Shown in pieces: positions 8,456 to 18,801 of a DNA stretch of 64,000 bases; the first letter of the stretch is position 1, and every line of letters starts with the position of its first letter. A program made the translations under genes and the position numbers. Source of the stretch: Nannocystis pusilla (lineage in GTDB: Bacteria > Myxococcota_A > Polyangia > Nannocystales > Nannocystaceae); NCBI RefSeq assembly GCF_020073745.1, contig NZ_JAIRAU010000023.1, forward strand, positions 62,001-126,000, written 5' to 3'. The notes under the pieces are model-generated. The model ran no database searches. It was not told the origin of the DNA and saw only the letters and a program-made list of their open reading frames with translations.

Positions 8456-9700
8456 TCAGACGTCGTCGCGTTTGCGCGACTCGGGAATCACCGCGAACAG
8501 CGCCTGCGGCTGGGCGACGCCACGCAGCGTGTGGCTGCCTACCGGCGACAGGCGGCGCTGCAACTGGGACAGCGCGCCGGCGAACGCCTGCGACACCAGG
8601 ACGTCACGCCCGAGCGGGCGACACATCGCCGACATGCGGGCGGCCTCGTTCACGGCCGGGCCTATCACCGTGAAGTCGAGGCGATCGGCGCCGCCGATGT
8701 TGCCGTAGAACACGTCGCCGACGTGCAGCGCGAAGTAGGCCCCGGTCGTCGGCAGGCCGTTGGACGAGCGGCGCGCGCTGACCTCGGCGAGGGCGGACAG
8801 CGCCGCGTCGGTCGCCGCGAGCGCGCGCTCGCAGGCCTCGGCGGCGTCTTCCCCGACCGGGAAGATCGCCAGCAGCCCGTCGCCGATGAACTTGAGCACG
8901 GTGCCGCCGTGAGCGTGGATCGCGGCGACCTGCGGTTCGGCGTAGTCGTCGAGCAGCGGCAGGACGAGCGCGGGGTCGACGGTATCAACCATGCTCGTGA
9001 AGCCCTTGAGGTCGCTGAACCAGACGACCGCACGGATCCGGTCGGCCACGCCGCGGACAATGGCACCGCCGAGGACTCGTTCGGCCGCCCCGGCGCCGAT
9101 GTACGTCTCGGCGAGGGTGCACGCGATCTGCCGGACCGTGCGAGACACGATCGACGCCGCGAGGAACCGGCCGAGCGCGTCGAACAGCGCGACGTCGGCG
9201 TCCGAGAAGCCGCCGGGCCCGTCGGTCGCCCACGACGAATACACGCAGTCGAGCTCCCCGAGCCTGACGCCGTCGCCGAGCCGCTGGAGGCACGCGACAT
9301 AATCGGTCAGCCCGAATGCGGCGAGCTCCTCGAGGACCGTGAAAGGATAGCGGCCGTCCGGTGGCGGATACCGGAAGCGATACAGCGACGTCCCGCCCGT
9401 GTACAGGTCATGGAACGGACTGCTCGCCCACGACGTCATCGTCGAGTCGATCACCTCCCGCCCGAACTCGGTCGTTTCGATGCCGCTCCCGCGCCGCCAG
9501 GTATGGAGCCTGCCGACGACGAGCGGGTGCAGCGTGTCGACCCCGACGATCATCCGGCACAGCGGCACCCCACCCGCGACGAGCCGCTCGCAGACGCCGA
9601 GCACGACCTCGGCCTCGCCGGTGCCCGCAAGCGCGTGCTCGGTGATGAAGGAGGAGATCTCGAGGAGCAGTCGGTCGCGCGAGCCAGTGCTTGCCGTCAT
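8456..9700 (-). CDS. Class III adenylate/guanylate cyclase-domain protein
   Basis: A 414-residue protein, C-terminal half a class III nucleotide cyclase domain. The metal-binding aspartates are in WFSDLKGFTSM (about residue 230) and KFIGDGLLAIFP (about 270). The Lys of KFIGDG and the Asp of LDFTVIGPAVNEAAR are those expected for ATP, and the Asn/Arg of that last segment support transition-state binding, so cyclic AMP production is likely. The N-terminal 200 residues (from about RDRLLLEISSFI) look like the small-molecule sensor region of rhizobial-type stand-alone cyclases. No signal peptide or membrane segment is seen. ATG 9700 is chosen because upstream in-frame sequence is low-complexity. 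A possible mini-lipoprotein lies just upstream on the same strand. Confidence 0.9.
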   Translation of the reverse strand: MTASTGSRDRLLLEISSFITEHALAGTGEAEVVLGVCERLVAGGVPLCRMIVGVDTLHPLVVGRLHTWRRGSGIETTEFGREVIDSTMTSWASSPFHDLYTGGTSLYRFRYPPPDGRYPFTVLEELAAFGLTDYVACLQRLGDGVRLGELDCVYSSWATDGPGGFSDADVALFDALGRFLAASIVSRTVRQIACTLAETYIGAGAAERVLGGAIVRGVADRIRAVVWFSDLKGFTSMVDTVDPALVLPLLDDYAEPQVAAIHAHGGTVLKFIGDGLLAIFPVGEDAAEACERALAATDAALSALAEVSARRSSNGLPTTGAYFALHVGDVFYGNIGGADRLDFTVIGPAVNEAARMSAMCRPLGRDVLVSQAFAGALSQLQRRLSPVGSHTLRGVAQPQALFAVIPESRKRDDV

Positions 9701-9731
9701 TGCAGCGCTCGTCGCCCAGCTTAGGCCGAGG

Positions 9732-9911
9732 TCAGGACGGAGACACGGGGCGGCGATCGCGCCAACCTCGGCCGACGAGGAAGTACGGCCTCCGCCAGCG
9801 CGCTCGCGGCCGCGCGTCGAAGATCGCCACGATCGCGGTTTTCGCGGCGGTGTCGTTGCGGTCGAGACCGGCCGGCGGACAAGCGGCGAGCAGCAACGGC
9901 AACACGTGCAT
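9732..9911 (-). CDS. Possible mini-lipoprotein, 59 aa
   Basis: A short frame starting at ATG 9911 with a good ribosome site (GGGAG, spacing about 6). It begins MHVLPLLLAACPPAGLD, a short but credible lipoprotein signal with lipobox LLAAC, followed by about 45 polar, Arg-rich residues without recognisable domain. It ends 31 bp before the cyclase gene on the same strand, so it may be the first gene of a two-gene unit. A decayed gene or chance frame is possible. Confidence 0.4.
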   Translation of the reverse strand: MHVLPLLLAACPPAGLDRNDTAAKTAIVAIFDARPRARWRRPYFLVGRGWRDRRPVSPS

Positions 9912-9981
9912 CTCGGCTCCCGGACCCCTGGCACGGCTGCAGCCGTGAGAGGCCACACACCGTCGTGAACTTCGATGGAAG

Positions 9982-9999
9982 CATGTCCCATGAGACAGG
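9982..9999. repeat. Dispersed palindrome copy
   Basis: CATGTCC CATG AGACAGG, nodes 14 bp apart, in the non-coding stretch 9912-10164. Apart from this copy I see nothing in that stretch. Confidence 0.6.
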
Positions 10000-10164
10000 T
10001 CATGAGCGCCTGTTCGACCGCCAGGGCTGGCCGCCGAACAGACGCCTCTTCACGTCATTCACGGCGTGTCATTCGCGAGCGGCGGACACCCGTGGCGCGC
10101 CCGCGGCGACGAATGCCACCTCTCGAGCATCGACCCGCCGCCCCGGCGCTGGCATGCTCGTTGG

Positions 10165-10695
10165 GTGAATCACCCCGTGCACGAACTCCTCACGCAGCGC
10201 ACCGTGATTCGCCCATTCTTGCGTGCGGACGCGGCCGACGCGTTCGCCGTGTTCGGCGATCCGGAGGTCATGCGTTACGCCGCCGGCGCTGCCGATCCGA
10301 CCCCGGCCGCGACGCACGCCCGGATCGAGCGGTACATCGAGCACCAGGACCGCCACGGCTTCTCGAAGTGGGCCGTCCGCGACGCGTCGTCGGGCGAGTA
10401 CCTCGGCGATTCGGGGATCTTGCACCTGGCGGAGACAGGCGAGCTGGAGCTCGGCTACCGCCTGGCGCGCGCGCACTGGGGACGGGGCCTGGCGACGGAG
10501 GTCGCGTCGGCGTGGCTGCGTCATGCGCTCGAGGTCCTGCATCTGCCGCGGGTGATCGCGTTCGCCGACCGCCGCAACACGGCGTCCATCCGGGTGCTAG
10601 CGAAGATCCACATGCCCTTCGAGCGCCTCGATCACCTGTGCGGAATGGACTGTGTGGTCCACGCGATCGTCAGGCCCCGCGGCGACCAGGGGTGA
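10165..10695 (+). CDS. GNAT-family N-acetyltransferase (RimJ/RimL type)
   Basis: A 176-residue acetyltransferase, using acetyl-CoA to modify an amine on a protein or small molecule. It opens with TQRTVIRPFLRADAADAFAV, the usual first strand and helix of this group, and carries the acetyl-CoA pyrophosphate loop in YRLARAHWGRGLATEVASA (about residues 95-113), with the R-N-x-A-S segment RRNTASIRVL further on. GTG 10165 is taken as start since it lies closest to the fold; a second in-frame GTG at 10177 is equally possible and the longer frame upstream is Arg-rich. The substrate cannot be inferred. It is convergent with the serine hydrolase gene. Confidence 0.88.
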   Translation: MNHPVHELLTQRTVIRPFLRADAADAFAVFGDPEVMRYAAGAADPTPAATHARIERYIEHQDRHGFSKWAVRDASSGEYLGDSGILHLAETGELELGYRLARAHWGRGLATEVASAWLRHALEVLHLPRVIAFADRRNTASIRVLAKIHMPFERLDHLCGMDCVVHAIVRPRGDQG

Positions 10696-10750
10696 TGCGC
10701 CGCCTCGCTTCCTCGCGCACGCCAGGGAGAGGGCGGGAGAGCGGGTACCG

Positions 10751-11935
10751 TCATTCGCCCGCGCGGCGCCCTGTTGCCAGCGCCTCGAGCACGATCCGCT
10801 CGATCGCCGCCTCGTTGCGCTCTGCCGACTGGCTGTTCTGCAGGATGGCGATGCCGATCCGCTCGTCCGGGTAATACGCGGCCCACGACGAGAACCCGTC
10901 GATGTCGCCGGAGTGCCAGAACCGGGCCCGTCCGTCCGGCGAGCCGACCAGCACGCCCATCGCGTAGTCGGAGCCCCACGCCGCCTGCATCGCCGCCGGC
11001 ATCGCCGCTCGCGTGGTGCGCCCGTCGGCCAGTCGCCCCGCCGTCGTCATCAGCGCGAGGCTGGCCGGCGACAGGATGCGTCCGCCGAACAGCGCCGCCT
11101 GCCAGCGCAACAGATCGCCCGCCGTCGAGCGCAGGCCTCCCGCCGGCCCCGGCAATGTCGGGCTGATCCAGTCGGCGTTGTGGTAACGCCCGGGCTCGGT
11201 CTTGCTCACGCGATAGCCTCGCGCTCGTCGCGGGACGACGTCGGCCGGATCGTCGAACGCCGTGTGCTTCAGACCCGCCGGCGCGAACAGGCGCCGCGCG
11301 AGGAACGACGGATAGGACTCACCGCTCGCGCGCGCGACGACGAGTCCGAGCAGCGCGTAGTTGGAATTGCTGTATCCCCACGACGAGCCCGGCTCGAACA
11401 CGAACGGCGGCTGCAACCCCGCGATCCAGCGCGCCATCTCCTCGGGCGTCCGCCGCACCGACTTGAGGTGCTCCCCCGCCGGGTCTTCCGCGTAATCGGC
11501 GATCCCCGCCGTCTGCACGAGCGCTTGCGCGACCGTGACGCGGTGCGCCTGCGGCACCTCCGGCACGAAGCGCGACAGCCGATCGTCGAGCCCGACCTTG
11601 CCCTCCTCGACGAGCAGCAGGATCGCCGCCGCCGTGAATTGCTTGGTGATCGACGCGATCGGGAACACGGTGTCGACGTCGACCGCGACCTCGTCCTCGA
11701 GGTTCGCAAGACCGTAACCTTCGGCGAACACGACCTGGTCGCCACGTCCGACGGCGACCACCATCCCGGGGCTGCCCGTCGCCATCGCCTCGGCCACCGC
11801 CACGCGGAGCGCCGCCGCGAGCGCCGGTGTTTCGCCCGTCGCCTGCTCCGCCTGCGCAGCGTCGGCCTGTCGCCCGCCACAGCCCACCGCGCAGGCGCAG
11901 GCGAACAGCACCGCCGTTCGCATCCCCACGAGCAT
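10751..11935 (-). CDS. Beta-lactamase-family serine hydrolase lipoprotein
   Basis: A 394-residue envelope protein of the class C beta-lactamase/DD-peptidase/esterase superfamily. The catalytic Ser-x-x-Lys is ASITKQF (about residue 93), the second motif is YSNSNY (about 188) and the third, usually KTG or HxG, is WHSGDIDG (about 340). The signal MLVGMRTAVLFACACAVGC ends in a lipobox, so the enzyme should be lipid-anchored outside the cytoplasm. HSG in motif three is common in esterase-like members, so hydrolysis of a peptide or ester is as likely as drug resistance. Start alternatives are ATG 11965, 11935 and 11923; 11935 gives a compact signal peptide. Confidence 0.88.
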   Translation of the reverse strand: MLVGMRTAVLFACACAVGCGGRQADAAQAEQATGETPALAAALRVAVAEAMATGSPGMVVAVGRGDQVVFAEGYGLANLEDEVAVDVDTVFPIASITKQFTAAAILLLVEEGKVGLDDRLSRFVPEVPQAHRVTVAQALVQTAGIADYAEDPAGEHLKSVRRTPEEMARWIAGLQPPFVFEPGSSWGYSNSNYALLGLVVARASGESYPSFLARRLFAPAGLKHTAFDDPADVVPRRARGYRVSKTEPGRYHNADWISPTLPGPAGGLRSTAGDLLRWQAALFGGRILSPASLALMTTAGRLADGRTTRAAMPAAMQAAWGSDYAMGVLVGSPDGRARFWHSGDIDGFSSWAAYYPDERIGIAILQNSQSAERNEAAIERIVLEALATGRRAGE

Positions 11936-12134
11936 TCGCCGGGCTGCAAGCCTGCCTCGAGTCATTATATACGTACTGTTCATGTGCCGCCGGTTCGGCG
12001 GCGCGCATCCTAACATGTCAGGCGCGCGACTCGTGGGGTGCGCCTCGGCTGCGCGCCCCTCCGCGAACCGTGCGTTAACCGCCCGCTCGCGTTCGCCGAC
12101 ATCCGCGTGCTCGCGAAGCTCGGCATGCTCTCGC
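11936..12134. other. Non-coding stretch upstream of serine hydrolase
   Basis: Holds the upstream region of the serine hydrolase gene, including a short AT-rich patch (about 11965-11975, attatatac). I see no convincing gene, terminator or repeat in it. Confidence 0.4.
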
Positions 12135-12332
12135 TCAGACCCGGCCGGCGCGCTGGCGACGGCGCTCGCGGACCCGCATCCCGGCGGCGGCGACGATCAC
12201 CAGCGCGAGGGCGATCGGCGGCTCGGGGACCGATGCACCGGCGACGTACCAGGTCGTCCCGCGGTCCATGACGTCGTCCGCCGGCGCTGGCGCCCCGACG
12301 AGGATGAGGTTGGCGAGCGCGAGGCCGAACAC
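12135..12332 (-). CDS. Mini-ORF with PEP-CTERM-like tail, 65 aa
   Basis: A short frame from GTG 12332 (an in-frame stop lies five codons upstream). It starts with hydrophobic VFGLALANLILVGAPAPADD, signal-like, and ends with ASVPEPPIALALVIV plus a basic cluster VRERRRQR. The V-P-E-P, membrane segment and Arg cluster order is that of a PEP-CTERM sorting signal, which exosortase cleaves. No exosortase gene is in the window. It may be a tiny sorted protein, the remnant of a larger one, or a chance frame. Confidence 0.35.
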   Translation of the reverse strand: MFGLALANLILVGAPAPADDVMDRGTTWYVAGASVPEPPIALALVIVAAAGMRVRERRRQRAGRV

Positions 12333-12541
12333 CTCGCCAGCGTACTACGCCGGGCCCGGCCGATCGAGGCCGGACCGCCACGGAGCCGTGGGCGGCCCGC
12401 GCGACCGTCGCGAGCTCCGGACGAGAGCACTCGATCGCCATCCGCGAAGCCGAGCTCATCCGCGGACGCCACCCACGCCTCCCCGCTTCCGCGCTCGCCG
12501 TGTGCGAGGTGACCGACCTGCGCCGCGCTCGCCGCCTCGCC
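12333..12541. other. Non-coding stretch downstream of sigma operon
   Basis: GC-rich sequence between the mini-ORF and the end of the sigma-factor operon. I see no gene or clear terminator hairpin with a T run. Confidence 0.4.
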
Positions 12542-13252
12542 TCAATCGACGCACAGCCCCGCGACCGTGGCCGCGTGGGGTGACCGCGGGAAAGCCCGCA
12601 CCAGCTCGGCCGCGGTCGCGCGGGCCGCCACGCGCTCGCCGAGCTCGCACTGCGCCTGTGCGCGCAGCAGCATCCGCTCTTCCACCAGGTGCCCGCCCGG
12701 GAACTCGCGCGCGTGCTGCTCGAGCGACCGCAACGCCGCGGCCGGCGAACTGCGCGCCAGGGCCTCGCGGGCGGCGCGGAGCAGCGCCAGCTCGGCGTCC
12801 AGGGCCGGCATGTCCTTCGGGACATCTGCGGCCCGCGTCGCCGGGACCCGCGGCCGCGGCTCGGGCGCGGGCTCGGGGACGGACCCCGATTCGTCCGACT
12901 CGGCGCCGGCGCTCGCGCTCGCAGGACTCCTCGCCGGCGTCAGCGCGTCGGTCGACCCCGCCGCGCCATGGGCCGCCTGGCTGTGCGCGTCGCGGTCCGC
13001 CCGCTGCGACACCCGCCCGCGCGCCCCGACGACCACCAGCACCACCGCGGCCGCGACCAGCACCACGCCCCAGAACAGGTCGCGCCGGCGATCGCCGCGT
13101 CGCGCCCGTCCCGGGACATCCTCGCTGTCCTCGCCGATCTCCGCCTGCAGCCGGGCCCACGCGGCGGCGCGCCGGTTTGCGGGCATGCGCTCGCCGCGGT
13201 AGGCGGCGACGAGGTCGCGGCACTTCTGCTCATTCAGACTCTGCGGATCCAT
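12542..13252 (-). CDS. Putative membrane anti-sigma partner of the adjacent ECF factor
   Basis: A 236-residue protein with an N-terminal cytoplasmic part (residues 1-58), one membrane segment (LFWGVVLVAAAVVLVVVG, about 59-76), a Ser/Ala/Pro-rich linker, and a helical C-terminal region (LLRAAREALARSSPAAALRS and following) that resembles TPR repeats. Its ATG overlaps the sigma gene by 23 bp, so translation is probably coupled. Position and topology are those of anti-sigma factors in myxobacteria that carry TPR-like outer parts. It lacks the H-x3-C-x2-C zinc motif seen in the other anti-sigma factor of this window, so the role is inferred from context. A copy of the 18-bp palindrome (12809-12826) encodes VPKDM in the linker. 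Confidence 0.72.
   Translation of the reverse strand: MDPQSLNEQKCRDLVAAYRGERMPANRRAAAWARLQAEIGEDSEDVPGRARRGDRRRDLFWGVVLVAAAVVLVVVGARGRVSQRADRDAHSQAAHGAAGSTDALTPARSPASASAGAESDESGSVPEPAPEPRPRVPATRAADVPKDMPALDAELALLRAAREALARSSPAAALRSLEQHAREFPGGHLVEERMLLRAQAQCELGERVAARATAAELVRAFPRSPHAATVAGLCVD
12809..12826. repeat. Dispersed palindrome copy inside coding sequence
   Basis: CATGTCC TTCG GGACATC, with the exact core TGTCC-N4-GGACA. It falls in the linker of the anti-sigma-like protein. Confidence 0.7.
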
Positions 13253-13778
13253 CGCGACCTCCGGCGACGAAGCTGGCGAATCGCCTGCGCGCGCTGTTGA
13301 GACGTGAATACAGGGTGTTGAGATTGACGCCGAGCTGCTCGGCGATCTCGGGCACGCGGAGGCCCTCGAGCTCGGCGAGCATGAAGACGACGCGGTGCTC
13401 CTCGCCGAGCGTGGCGAGGAAGCGGTCGATGAGGGCCCGCGCCTCGAGCCGCGCGATCACCTCGTCGGGCTGCGGCCCGGCGCTCGGCTCGGGCGCGACG
13501 GAGAGCCGCCGCTGGTGACGGGCGTAACTGCGGCGGTGGTGCAGCACCACGTTGCGGGTGATCCCGAACAGCCACGACGGCAGACTGGCGCGGCCGTCGT
13601 AGTCGCCGAGCCGGCGGTGCACGACCAGGAACACCTCGTGGAACGCGTCGTCGAGGCCGGCCCCCTCGACGCCGAAGTTGCGGAGCAGGCGCCACACGAA
13701 GTCGGCGTGGTCGCGGTAGACCTGCTCGAGCGTCGGGACCGACGGCGGCCGGGGGCTCGGTTCGAGGGGCTGCTTCAC
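13230..13778 (-). CDS. ECF-type RNA polymerase sigma-70 factor
   Basis: A 182-residue alternative sigma factor that would direct RNA polymerase to a small regulon. Region 2 is visible in YRDHADFVWRLLRNFG and DDAFHEVFLVVHRR with the -10 contact helix LPSWLFGITRNVVLHHRR (about residues 66-83), and region 4 in EGLRVPEIAEQLGVNLNTLY (about 138-157), the -35 reading helix-turn-helix. Start is GTG 13778 with AGG a short way upstream. It is the middle gene of a minus-strand operon: 43 bp after an envelope protein gene and overlapping the putative anti-sigma gene by 23 bp. Release of the sigma probably depends on that partner. Confidence 0.93.
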   Translation of the reverse strand: MKQPLEPSPRPPSVPTLEQVYRDHADFVWRLLRNFGVEGAGLDDAFHEVFLVVHRRLGDYDGRASLPSWLFGITRNVVLHHRRSYARHQRRLSVAPEPSAGPQPDEVIARLEARALIDRFLATLGEEHRVVFMLAELEGLRVPEIAEQLGVNLNTLYSRLNSARRRFASFVAGGRDGSAESE

Positions 13779-13821
13779 GGCGGACCTGCTGTGATTTCCC
13801 GGCTCGCCGCCGATCCGTGAA

Positions 13822-14967
13822 CTACCCTGCCCGCCCGAACCGGAACTCGAGCCCCAGCGCGGCCCGCAGCGACACCGGCGCGATCTCGTACATCGGGCCC
13901 AGCCCGGCCGCGCTGAAGGTCCCGCGCAGCAGCGGCACGCCGACGTCGGCGCCGAACCACAGCGCCAGCCAGGGCCGCGGCGCCCACGCGATCGCCGGGC
14001 CGAACACCGCCGCGACCCACGCGAAGCGATCCGTGCGCGCGCCGACGAACCCGACGCCCTCGCCGGTCACCTGCCCGACCTCGAGCCCGCCGCACAGCGG
14101 AAACTCGACCGGCCCCCCGCGCAGCACCCCGCAGCCGCGCGCCCCGACCGCCCACATGCGCACCCGGGCCCCCGCTCGCGGGTCGGCCTCCGTGTACTGG
14201 GTGGTCGGTGCGCGGTAAAAGCCGGTCAGCTCGACCCGCCAGCGCTCGCCGAGGAGGCCGCCGGCCAGCCCGACCTGAGGCCCGACGCGCGGCATCCCCA
14301 GCGCCTCGAGCCCGCCGGCGACCCGCACGAACCCGCGCGGCCGCGCCGGCTCGAACGGCGCCGGCTCACCGGAACCTGTCCCATCGGACATGTCCGTCGC
14401 GGCCTCGGCCGGCGCCACGTTCGGCGCGTTCGTCGCAGATGTCTCCGAAAACAGGTCCACCGCGTCCGCGCCGCCCGCGTCATCCCGTGTCCCCGAGGAC
14501 ATGTCCGTTCGACCAGCCTCGAGGGTCTCCGGCGCCGGCACGACCGCCCCGGGGCGCGCGCCGCCCGCACCGGGAGGTGTCCCCGAGGACAGGGCCGTTC
14601 CCCCGGCCTCCGGGGCCTCCGGCGCCGGCACGATCGCCCCGCCGGGGCGCGACAGCACGCCCGGGTCGACCACCACCGCGGTCACGAACGCCGCGGCGTC
14701 GCCGATCTCGGCGCACGAGCGGCCGCGCAGGGTCCGCGTGCTGCGGGCCTCGGCGGTGGCGAGGACCAGCGTCGCCGACCAGCGCGCGTCGCCGTCGCGG
14801 CGCACGTCGACGGTGACCTCGACCGGCCGCGGCTCGGCGGCGCCGGCGAGGTAGCGGGCGAGGCTGTCCCGAAAGCCATGTTCAGGGCAGCGCGGATCGC
14901 CGCGCCAGCGCACGTCGACGTCCTGCACGGGCAGCGCGACGACGAGCGCGAGGACGACCGGTCCCAC
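13822..14967 (-). CDS. Envelope protein of unknown function with Pro/Ala linker
   Basis: A 381-residue protein starting at GTG 14967 with a short hydrophobic signal (MGPVVLALVVALPVQ). Residues about 15-105 form one domain with paired Cys (CPEHG and SCAEIGD). A Pro/Ala/Glu linker of about 90 residues follows, holding two similar repeats of a VPAPE...EAG...SSGT unit. The C-terminal 170 residues (from about GFVRVAGGLEALG) alternate short amphipathic strands and end in LGLEFRFGRAG, like an outer-membrane beta-barrel with terminal aromatic strand. It heads the operon with the ECF sigma factor, a common myxobacterial arrangement. Three copies of the dispersed palindrome lie in the linker. No family is recognised. 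Confidence 0.78.
   Translation of the reverse strand: MGPVVLALVVALPVQDVDVRWRGDPRCPEHGFRDSLARYLAGAAEPRPVEVTVDVRRDGDARWSATLVLATAEARSTRTLRGRSCAEIGDAAAFVTAVVVDPGVLSRPGGAIVPAPEAPEAGGTALSSGTPPGAGGARPGAVVPAPETLEAGRTDMSSGTRDDAGGADAVDLFSETSATNAPNVAPAEAATDMSDGTGSGEPAPFEPARPRGFVRVAGGLEALGMPRVGPQVGLAGGLLGERWRVELTGFYRAPTTQYTEADPRAGARVRMWAVGARGCGVLRGGPVEFPLCGGLEVGQVTGEGVGFVGARTDRFAWVAAVFGPAIAWAPRPWLALWFGADVGVPLLRGTFSAAGLGPMYEIAPVSLRAALGLEFRFGRAG
14375..14392. repeat. Dispersed palindrome copy inside coding sequence
   Basis: CCTGTCC CATC GGACATG, exact core, in the linker of the envelope protein (encodes DMSDGTG on the minus strand). Confidence 0.7.
14486..14517. repeat. Dispersed palindrome, three nodes at 14 bp
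   Basis: Nodes CGTG (14486), CATG (14500) and CAGC (14514), exactly 14 bp apart, the first pair with exact core and loop CCGA. In the same linker (encodes DMSSGT). Confidence 0.7.
14576..14593. repeat. Dispersed palindrome copy inside coding sequence
   Basis: GGTGTCC CCGA GGACAGG. It and the copy at 14486 lie in a direct duplication of roughly 80-90 bp within the linker, so they are not fully independent insertions. Confidence 0.65.
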
Positions 14968-15074
14968 GCCACGGAGATTACCTCGCCGCCGCCCCGGACG
15001 CGCGTGCCGGGGCGACGAGAATTTTCGCGAGCCGCGCTCACGGAATTCACGCCCTGCCGGGAAATCACCGGAGC

Positions 15075-15251
15075 GTGCCGATTCACAGCTTCGACGCGCG
15101 CAATTTGCTCATCGTCCTCCTCGCCGGCGTTGTCGCCTGTGGCTCGCCCAGCGGCGACCTCGGCGAATACACCGACAGCGCCGGCGCCGAGGACACCAGC
15201 GAGGGCCCGGGCCCGACCAGCGGCGTCGTCGGCGCGTCACGATGCGGGTGA
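15075..15251 (+). CDS. Short lipoprotein, 58 aa, probably a truncated gene
   Basis: A frame from GTG 15075 encoding MPIHSFDARNLLIVLLAGVV followed by A-C-G, a normal lipoprotein signal with lipobox GVVAC. The next residues are Ser/Gly/Asp/Glu/Thr-rich, like the start of the linkers in the larger lipoproteins of this window, but the frame stops after 36 residues, immediately before a cluster of CATG palindromes. It looks like the 5' end of a surface lipoprotein gene cut short, though a real mini-lipoprotein is possible. Confidence 0.45.
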   Translation: MPIHSFDARNLLIVLLAGVVACGSPSGDLGEYTDSAGAEDTSEGPGPTSGVVGASRCG

Positions 15252-15281
15252 CATGTCCATGAGGACACGTCACGACGCATC
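15241..15281. terminator. Long hairpin at convergent junction, built around a dispersed palindrome
   Basis: An 18-nt left arm (15241-15258) and a 19-nt right arm (15263-15281) pair around the loop ATGA with one G-U-type mismatch and a small internal bulge. The inner 18 bp (15252-15269) are a copy of the dispersed palindrome; the outer GATGCG/CGCATC extends it. It lies between the plus-strand lipoprotein fragment and the 3' end of the hybrid kinase gene, so it could end transcription from both sides. No T run is seen. Confidence 0.55.
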
Positions 15282-15293
15282 AGTCTCGAGCAA

Positions 15294-15311
15294 CATGTCC
15301 TTGAAGACACC
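15294..15311. repeat. Dispersed palindrome copy
   Basis: CATGTCC TTGA AGACACC, 14-bp node spacing, non-coding. Confidence 0.6.
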
Positions 15312-15324
15312 TGCTGGGCGGCCG

Positions 15325-15342
15325 CATGTCCGTACGGACATG
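15325..15342. repeat. Dispersed palindrome, perfect copy
   Basis: CATGTCC GTAC GGACATG is a perfect 18-bp palindrome, loop included, just past the 3' end of the hybrid kinase gene. Confidence 0.8.
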
Positions 15343-15353
15343 CTCCCTCGCCG

Positions 15354-18653
<3,300 letters not shown>

Positions 18654-18801
18654 CGGGCAAACGTAGCACGAACCCGCGGCCGCCCGGCTCGTCGCCTGGG
18701 GCACGGCAGCGGCGGCCGCGGCGGACGGGTGAGGCCTTGGGGCCGCCAGGGGGCTCGCGGCGCAGCGAGCGTCCGTGTAACGTTGGCGCGGGAGCCGAAG
18801 C

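Noticed and set aside
12135..12332. Full exosortase/PEP-CTERM system
   Set aside because: Only one possible tail is seen and no exosortase gene lies in the window.
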